A stretch of 64,000 nucleotides of DNA from Nematostella vectensis (lineage: Eukaryota; Cnidaria; Anthozoa; Actiniaria; Edwardsiidae): positions 16,876,887-16,940,886 of the forward strand of contig NC_064034.1 in NCBI RefSeq assembly GCF_932526225.1, in the 5' to 3' direction. Below are positions 37,501-46,500 of the stretch, one piece after another (the first letter of the stretch is position 1; each line of letters opens with the position of its first letter). Under the pieces are notes generated by a model. It had not been told where the DNA came from and did not search any database. It was given only the letters and a program-made list of their open reading frames with translations. The position numbers were made by a program, and so were the translations under genes.

Positions 37501-40500
37501 CAGTGGTTCTTTTATGTCCCTTCGGTTCCGGTTAGTGCAGTGCAGCTGGAAGAAACGGGACCTCCGGTTTAGTGTCCTTATCTGAGAAGACTGGAAACAC
37601 GAGAGAATAACTTCAACTCATTTGTGACACAAATTTGAATCAGCCAGGAACCCGGAAAAATTCCCCAGTAAGGATTTGAACCTGGGCCACAGCGGTGAGA
37701 GGATGAGGCGCTAACATATTAGGGCACCTGTGCTTACGTAGTGTATATGCAAATGCAATAAAGAGAATGGGAAAGTGAAACTACTCTTGTTAAAAACATA
37801 CCATTTCCATCTTGTGATGAATTACCTCCCCTATTTTTAGTGCCTACAGCCCATAAATTCAAGGCCTTGGTTTGTTTGCCTGGTTAATATATTTTTTGAC
37901 ACACTTATTTTTTCATAGCATAAATGTGCCATGTATTGGCCAACAAAGAACAGAAAAACAGAGAATCATGGACCTCTCACTATCACCTTTGTTCAGGAGG
38001 AGACATTTGCATATTACAGCATCCGCACATTTGAGATAAAGCCCAACAAAGACGGGACGCATTACACTCAAGTGAGTAACAGATTGTAATCTTGATGAGG
38101 GTTTCTTATATTCACTAATAATATTATGCAGTACTGGAGCAGGCCTCGAAATATTGGATGGCACGATACAGAAACATTAAATATTGGGGGCACAGCCACG
38201 CCCCTACTTGTCATTCCCTTATAATTTTAAAAAATATTGTGGGAGCATGTGTCCCCTGTGCCCCACCCCCTGCTACGGCCCTGTGCCCCACCCCCTGCTA
38301 TGGCCCTGTGCCCCACCCCCTGCTACGGCCCAGTGCCCCACCCCCTGCTACGGCCCTGTGCCCCACCCCCTGCTACGGCCCTGTGCCCCACCCCCTGCTA
38401 TGGCCCTGTGCCCCACCCCCTGCTACGGCCTTGTGCCCCACCCCCTGCTACGGCCTTGTGCCCCACCCCCTGCTACGGCCCTGTGCCCCACCCCCTGCTA
38501 CGGCCTTGTGCCCCACCCCCTGCTACGGCCTTGTGCCCAACCCCCTGCTACGGCCCTGTGCCCCACCCCCTGCTACGGCCCTGTGCCCCACCCCCTGCTA
38601 CGGCCCTGTGCCCCACCCCCTGCTACGGCCCTGTGCCCCACCCCCTGCTACGGCCCTGTGCCCCACCCCCTGCTACGGCCCTGTGCCCCACCCCCTGCTA
38701 CGGCCCTGTGCCCCACCCCCTGCTACGGCCCTGTGCCCCACCCCCTGCTACGGCCCTGTTATGTGGTCCATTTCTTGGAGATATATAAGTTATAAGATAT
38801 ATAACTCTTTGATGATATTACTATTTGGTCTTGTAGCAAATTCAGAAGGTTAACAAGTCTTGTCAACCTGAGAAAAAAATCCAATTTATACTAATATATA
38901 AATTATAGGAAAACATACCTCGTCCTTGTCCTGATTTTCAGTGCTGTTTAGGGGCACAATAGTTTTATTTCACATATCATTAGCTATCATTTAAGTAATA
39001 ACGTTTTTAAATAACTCGCATACTGTACATTTCATGTTAATACTCCAAGACCAAGAGTGATATTAAAAGTACCCTCAAATTGCACTATGAATTACAAATT
39101 AACCATATGATGTAGTTTTAAAATTTCTTAAATAAAAAATAAACATGGCACTACTAAAAAGTTATGCAATATACTCAATGAATTTTGCATAAAACAAATG
39201 AAATCTGCCAATATTTTGGCAGTCCAGAAATTATTTTGTTTTACAGGCACTCAAAAGTTTTGCCTAAGCAAAAGTAAACTGCCAGAAAGAAAAGAAAGCA
39301 CATTGATTACTAAATATTGGTAGTGGAAGTACAGCTGCACTTCCATCTTTCTTCCTCATAACCATTGCTTTGATATTTTTAATAAAGTCCACTGAATGCT
39401 CACTGGATGGATTTAAAACTACAGACTGTATAAACTGCCCCTTGTAGGTGTAACTGATATGTTAGCAAGCAACACTGATATTCTCCTCTCTGTCTAAAGT
39501 TTAAGTTCCCAGGTTCAGCTAACACCAGCAAAAACATGGTAAGCTATGATAAATTGTGATTCTTGATTATATAATAAAGTGGGAAAGATTTGAGGCATAA
39601 CTAGAAACTACAAAATTCATTCAAATTCTATGAAATAAATGCTATAAATACTGTAAACATATCTGAATTCTAAAAAAAATAACCGATGATATTGATCCAC
39701 TGAAAGATGAGAAAGCAAGCTAAAATCCCATTGGTTAATAAATGAAATAAGCAGCATTGTATGTACACAAATGTGTGTCAGTGTCTTCTACAGAATACTT
39801 TTATGCAGTCAATCGCTGCAATAAACATGTTTGAAACTTTAGCCACCCATTCCACTAACATTTCTTACAAACAGTATTGTATTGAACACAACTAAAAGGC
39901 ATTTCTTGGTACTATTGCCATCTATATACAAACCTGATACACATCATTAAAGTTCTCAACCCCCCCCCCCCCCCAGTAACTGCTATGTACTGTCAGTTCA
40001 CATAGGTGGCAGACAAGGAGAACTAAGAGGAGCGCCACCCTCTCCCCCCCAGTAACTGCTATGTACTTTCAGTACATAGGTGGCAGACAAGGAGAACTAA
40101 GAGGAGCGCCACCCTTCCCCCCCAGTAACTGCTATGTACTTTCAGTACACATAGGTGGCAGACAAGGAGAACTAGGAGGAGCGCCACCCTCCCTCTCCCC
40201 AGTAACTGCTATGTACTTTCACTACACATAGGTGGCAGACAAGGAGAACTAGGAGGAGCGCCTCCCCCCCCCCCCTCAGTAACTGCTATGTACTTTCACT
40301 ACACATAGGTGGCAGACAAGGAGAACTAGGAGGAGCGCCACCCCCCCCCCCCTCTCAGTAACTGCTATGTACTTTCACTACACATTAGGTGGCAGACAAG
40401 GAGAACTAGGAGGAGCGCCACCCTCCCCCCCCCCCCCCTCAGTAACTGCTACGTACTTTAACTACACATAGGTGGCAGACAAGTAGAACTAGGAGGAGCG

Positions 40501-43500
40501 CCACCCTCCCCCCCCCTCAGTAACTGCTATGTACTTTCACTACACATTAGGTGGCAGACAAGGAGAACTAGGAGTAGCGCCACCCTCCCCCCCCCCTCCC
40601 CATTTTAGATTGTTGGTATATGGAAGAAATCAAGGGAAATGGATTTAATGAACCATTTTTCCCATAAAGTTTAAACATTTTTTTTTATAAATTCATAATG
40701 TTGAAATCAGGGGAGTATTTTTTACGCTGGTATAGTAGTATGTAGAACTTTTGGTTGCACAACTGGCCTTTGGTAATTACAACAACCTAAACTGTCACAT
40801 TCAGTGCAATGTTTGTTTGTTTGCTTGTTAATTACAGTACATGCATGGCACCATGTTTGACTCGTCCGCCAGCACCAACATGCTTCTAGATGAAAGCTTA
40901 GTGAGTGTGTTAAAAAATAAATAAACTTGCTTATTCAGAACATTGATGCACAATATGACTGTAATTAACTGAGCTGTAATCATTGCATTGTTAAAATGAT
41001 AAAAGCAATCTAACAATGATATGCTTAAACGCTAACAGACAGTTGATTAGAATGTGATTAATGATTATCATGCTGTAGTGAAGGGGCAATCTACTTAGAT
41101 TAACTAAGGAACAAACGTCATTTCCTATCCATTTTCTGCTTCACTTGGTTATTTTGAAAATTACCTGTATTACCCTCACCTAATATTTCATTTCACGGCC
41201 TCTTTTAAAAGATCAAACATTTCTTCTCTGACGTTTGAGGTATATATCTGGACATGGGTCTGTCCTCATGCTTGTTTATTCTACCAAACCAACAGGTCAC
41301 ACAAGAGTTATCAACTTTTTATTTTGAAAATGTTTAACCTTCACCCTAATATTTCACCTCACCTCAGTCCCATTTTACTTACCATTCCTGATGATTGTTG
41401 GACCCATTAGATGATGAACTTAAGCCAGTCCTATTTCACTTACCATTCTGATGATACTATTAGGACCCTTTAGATGATGAAGTTAAGCCCATGATGGTAA
41501 AGCAGTTCCACTTCACCGGCTGGCCGGATCATGGGGCTCCTGAGCCAGGCTTTGAATTTCCAGTACTGGACCTAATCATGAAGTCAACAGCATGCGTGGT
41601 GCCTGGTACAGGTCCCTTAGTTGTCCACTGCAGGTAAAGACAGGAGGATTGCAGCCCTAGAAGCTAGATTAGGCTATTACTTTTTCTAGTGTATGCTATC
41701 CCAGCCATAGAGGCTAGATTGATGCATTACTCTTTTTAATGTATGGTATTTATCCCAGTGATAGAGGCTAGATTAGGCTATCACTCTCTCTATGGTATGG
41801 CATCTATCCAAGCCATAGAGGCTAGATTCATACATTACTCTTTCTTGTGTATGGTATCTACCAACTCGATGTAAAAACGTTGTTGGTCAATAAAGTAGAT
41901 GCTATATCAGCCATAGAGGCTGTGTTAAGCTATTAATTTTTCTATTGTATGGAATCTATCCCAGCCATAGAGGCTAGATTAGGTAATACTTTTTTCTATT
42001 GTAAGGTGAATATTGAAGCCATAGACTAGATTAGGTAATACTTTTTTCTATTGTAAGGTGAATATTGAAGCCATAGGCTAGATTCCTCTTTCTATGGTAT
42101 GGTATCTATCCCATTAATAGGCTAGATTACTTTTAACATTGGGAAGAGCAGTACCCCATATGTGATCTGTTTAAGATCTGATATTTGGCAGAGCAGTACC
42201 CATATTGTGTGATCTGTTTTAGTTCTGTTATTTGGCAGAGCAGTACACTCATATTGTGTGATCTGTTTCAGTGCTGGTGTAGGGCGGAGTGGTGCTTTCA
42301 TAGTGATTGACAGCATGATAAAGCGTATCCATGACAATGGTGACCTTGACATCTTTAACTTCTTGGCACATATACGGAATCAGCGGAACCACTTGGTTCA
42401 AGAAGAGGTAAGTACATGCAATGTATAACACCTTGGATCTGGGGTGTTTGGCTTTGGGGGATTTTAAATCGCCTGATGAGTGGGCAACCATGAAATAGGC
42501 TTGTAGGGATGAATGTGTAGTTCCAGATAATATCCGTACCCCCCCCCCCCCCTATTAAGGGGGTCGGGGGTATGACCCCCCACCCCTCTGGAATTTCCAA
42601 CCCCCTGGAAAAAAAATAAAAACAATAACTGTTAAGGAAAAAAAGCATTTTACCCCCCCTCCCCTCTGGAAATTGCTGGACGTTTGAACCCCCACCCCTC
42701 CGGAATTTCCAATCCCCTCAATGGGGGGGGGGTATACTGTAGATATTTTCTTGAACTACACAATATGTAGTTTGCATCTTTTTTCTACATGGGGTCATGT
42801 AGAAGCTATCAAAAGGTTTCACCACATTGGATTGATGCATCACAGACAAAACAATAATGGGAAACAAAATAAAAGAACCAATCCTGCCAATCCTGTTAGG
42901 CCTTATGAGCGGGCTTCTACGGTTCTGTACCACATACCCGAATGTACAATCAAACTACAGTCGAACCTCTATTAAGCGGTCATCCTCGGGACTTAGCTTA
43001 GTGACCGCTTAATAGAGGTTGACCGCTTAATAGAGGTTTCGCTATTTTCGCCCCTAAATTAGCGTAAATCGGGCTGTAATTATACGTAAGAACTTTTTAT
43101 TATAATAAACAACAGTAACAATCATGTTAGCCCTAAAACGGGGCCTGGTGCATTCCAATTTGATCCAGAAATGTTTGAAACCGCCTAGTCAGTTTGTTTT
43201 TGCCTATACGGCTCTTGTGGCTTTGCCCAATTCTATGGGCATGAGCTACTTTCGCTGGCGTTATGTAAAGTGAGTGCCTTAAGGTTGATGTTACACGCGC
43301 CGTTTCCGTCGATATCCTTCATTAAGCGTTTGCGCGATTTTGGAAGTCGAATCAAAAACTCGCAGTGCGTTGCCGTACCCAAAAACTCACAAATCTGACC
43401 CAGTTGCATTCATTCGGGGATACCATGAATACATGACTGAGTGAGAACCAGCACTAGAAGATGTTTACAAACTTATGCGGGAACCAACTAACATAAAGGA

Positions 43501-46500
43501 TCCGAATGCTGTTGCAACCGTAAGAGAAAAAGCCGACAAAACGGTGATGGATGGAGACGGTCACCCGAATACTCTAGTTGACGATTACGAAGTTATCAGG
43601 CATATTCCCAAACTGATGTCAACGTGGGTTACCAAATATCTCAAGAGACCTACGAACTGTGAGAAAGTCGTAGTCAAAGGGAAGTGGGTGAACAGAGGTG
43701 GTGGCTATGGACTCGAGGTTCCTTGTGAATACATATTTGAAGGTGACAGTTTTTCTTCTAGCTGGCTAAAGCGGAAATTGGTAATCGAGGAATTTGATGC
43801 GACTGATTCGCACAAGACCACACTAGTCTCACAAGACGATTAGCCATAGTAATTAGATTAGACAGTTAAAAAAAAAAGACGAAATATGACGTGCACTATC
43901 TGTTGTCATGCTGACAAATATTGATGACCGTTTAATAGAGGTGAAAAATAATGAAATCAACCAATTGGGACCCTCCTTTGGTGACCGCGTCCGCTTAATA
44001 GAGGTGACCGCTCAATAGAGGTCAAATTTACAGTAAACATAAGGGGGAAAATTCGGAACTTTGGTAAATGACCGTTGAATAGAGGGTGACCGCTCAATAG
44101 AGGGCCGCTTAATAGAGGTTCGACTGTATATGGGATGATAATCTCTTGAATTTCGTATTGGCAACTTTATGGATATGATCTGTTATTACTTTATTTGATT
44201 TCTTTGTGTTTCTGTTCACATTCTCTCACCAGTGCCAGTATATCTTCATCCATGACACACTAGCAGAGTACATAGCATGCAACTTTGTGATCTCCTTGCC
44301 CATAAAAGCTCTCAAGGATCATGTGCGCATGATGAGGATGCCAATATCTATACAACCTCCAGTGAAAAGCAAACTAGACCTGGAATATGAGGTACTGTAC
44401 TGTTCGTGTCTTATCACTTTTACACAGTGCTCACTTGTATTTAGTATCATATTAAGTGGGGTCTCAGGCATGCTCTCAGGCATGCTCTCAGGGGTGCCCT
44501 CAGGCACGTACCCAGAATTTGCGTGAGTGGGGTGCACAGTCATCGATGTCACATGGGAATAGGAGATTGTGCGATGATCCTTTAATAAGAAATTACCCCT
44601 TTTTTGCGGCCAAGAGGCAGGATTACCCTGCAAACCCCCTCCCTCCATGTGTACATCCTTGGCTCTTCTAATACCTTTATCAGCTAGAGTTGCATAATGT
44701 ATGTTTATCTTCATGAAACAAGACTAGAATCAAAAATGAAATATTTCCAATCACTTTGAGCTTGCATCATTTATTATGCTGTAGTTGTAATTTAAACAAC
44801 CAACTTTTTTTTTCAGACTGCAATTTAATACTCATCTTTTAACGTTAACAAAGTAAAAGTATTTTTGTCATTGCAGAGGATTCAGTCTATTAAAATCAAA
44901 GAATATAATCTTAAAGAAGTAAAAAAGCCCTGTAATATTACCAAGAACAGAAGTCACGAGGTCATACCAGGTGGGTTGTTTACAGATACCATAATCTCTG
45001 TAATGACCATCTATCATTTTTATATATAAACCTCATTTCTTTCCTTGGGTATTTGTTTTGTCCTAATAATTCCTTGTGGTCCTCTTTCTTTCAGTTGATA
45101 GCAGTCGAGTCAGGCTTTACCCTAGGCCGGGTGAGGAAGGCTCTGATTACATCAATGCAAGCTATATAGATGTAAGTGGGTGTGAGTTTAGAACATGCAA
45201 ATTAATGAAAGTTATATAGATGTAAATGACATATCTAAATGACAAATGTAAACAGTCTATATAATTTAATTTGCCCTAATTCCTCTTGTATTTTCGAGTA
45301 TGATGGAGATTTTTACAATGCATTTTTTTAATTAAACACAAATTATTTGTTTATCAAGCAGAAAAAGGAATATTTAAAGAACTTGAACATGCATGTTGTT
45401 CAAGAGGATTAACAGTGGTTCGCCATTATCTTTTTTAAACACTCGTCAATATTCAAGAGACAAGTTGATCAATCAGATGCCGTGTGGGCCCACAAAAACC
45501 GGTAGTCAAGTCTGCAGAGTCTGCAGTATTTATACTCTTGTTAACGAACACAACTTTTGGGTATTTTCATTGGCTTGTTTGTTTTCAGGGATTTACTCGT
45601 CGTGAGGCATTTATCGCTACCCAGCATCCATTGCAGAGCACCACGATGGATTACTGGCGGATGATCTGGCAGGAGAACTGCAGGAGTATTGTCATGCTGC
45701 TTTCTGAAAAAGAGTGGGATAAGGTAAGACATAATGCTTTCTTGGAAAGACTTGGGTAAGGTGTGCGGTCATACTTCTCTCTTGAAAACACTTGGGAAAT
45801 GGCATTATGCTTCTCTCTCGGAAAGACTTAGGTAAGGTATGACGTCATGCTTCTCTCTTGGAAAGACTTGGATAAGGTAAGACAACGCTTCCTTGGAAAG
45901 ACTTGGGTAAGGTGTGCGGTCATGCTTCTTTCTTGAAAACACTTGGGAAATGGCATTATGCTTCTCTCTCGGAAAGACTTAGGTAAGGTATGACGTCATG
46001 CTTCTCTCTTGGAAAGACTTGGATAAGGTAAGACATAATGCTTCCTTGGAAAGACTTGGGTAAGGTGTGCGGTCATACTTCTCTCTTGAAAACACTTGGG
46101 AAATGGCATTATGCTTCTCTCTAGGAAAGACTTAGGTAAGGTATGACGTCATGCTTCTCTCTTGGAAAGACTTGGGTTAGGTAAGACATAATGCTTCCTT
46201 GGAAAGACTTGGGTAAGGTGTGCGGTCATACTTCTCTCTTGAAAACACTTGGGAAATGGCATTATGCTTCTCTCTCGGAAAGACTTAGGTAAGGTATGAC
46301 GTCATGCTTCTCTCTTGGAAAGACTTGGGTTAGGTAAGACATAATGCTTCCTTGGAAAGACTTGGGTAAGGTGTGCGGTCATACTTCTCTCTTGAAAACA
46401 CTTGGGAAATGGCATTATGCTTCTCTCTCGGAAAGACTTAGGTAAGGTATGACGTCATGCTTCTCTCTTGGAAAGACTTGGGTTAGGTAAGACATAATGC

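Noticed and set aside
38158-38853. Overlapping frames of 183-231 codons rich in Pro and Cys
   Set aside because: They are the 25-bp minisatellite in three frames, with no coding signal outside it.
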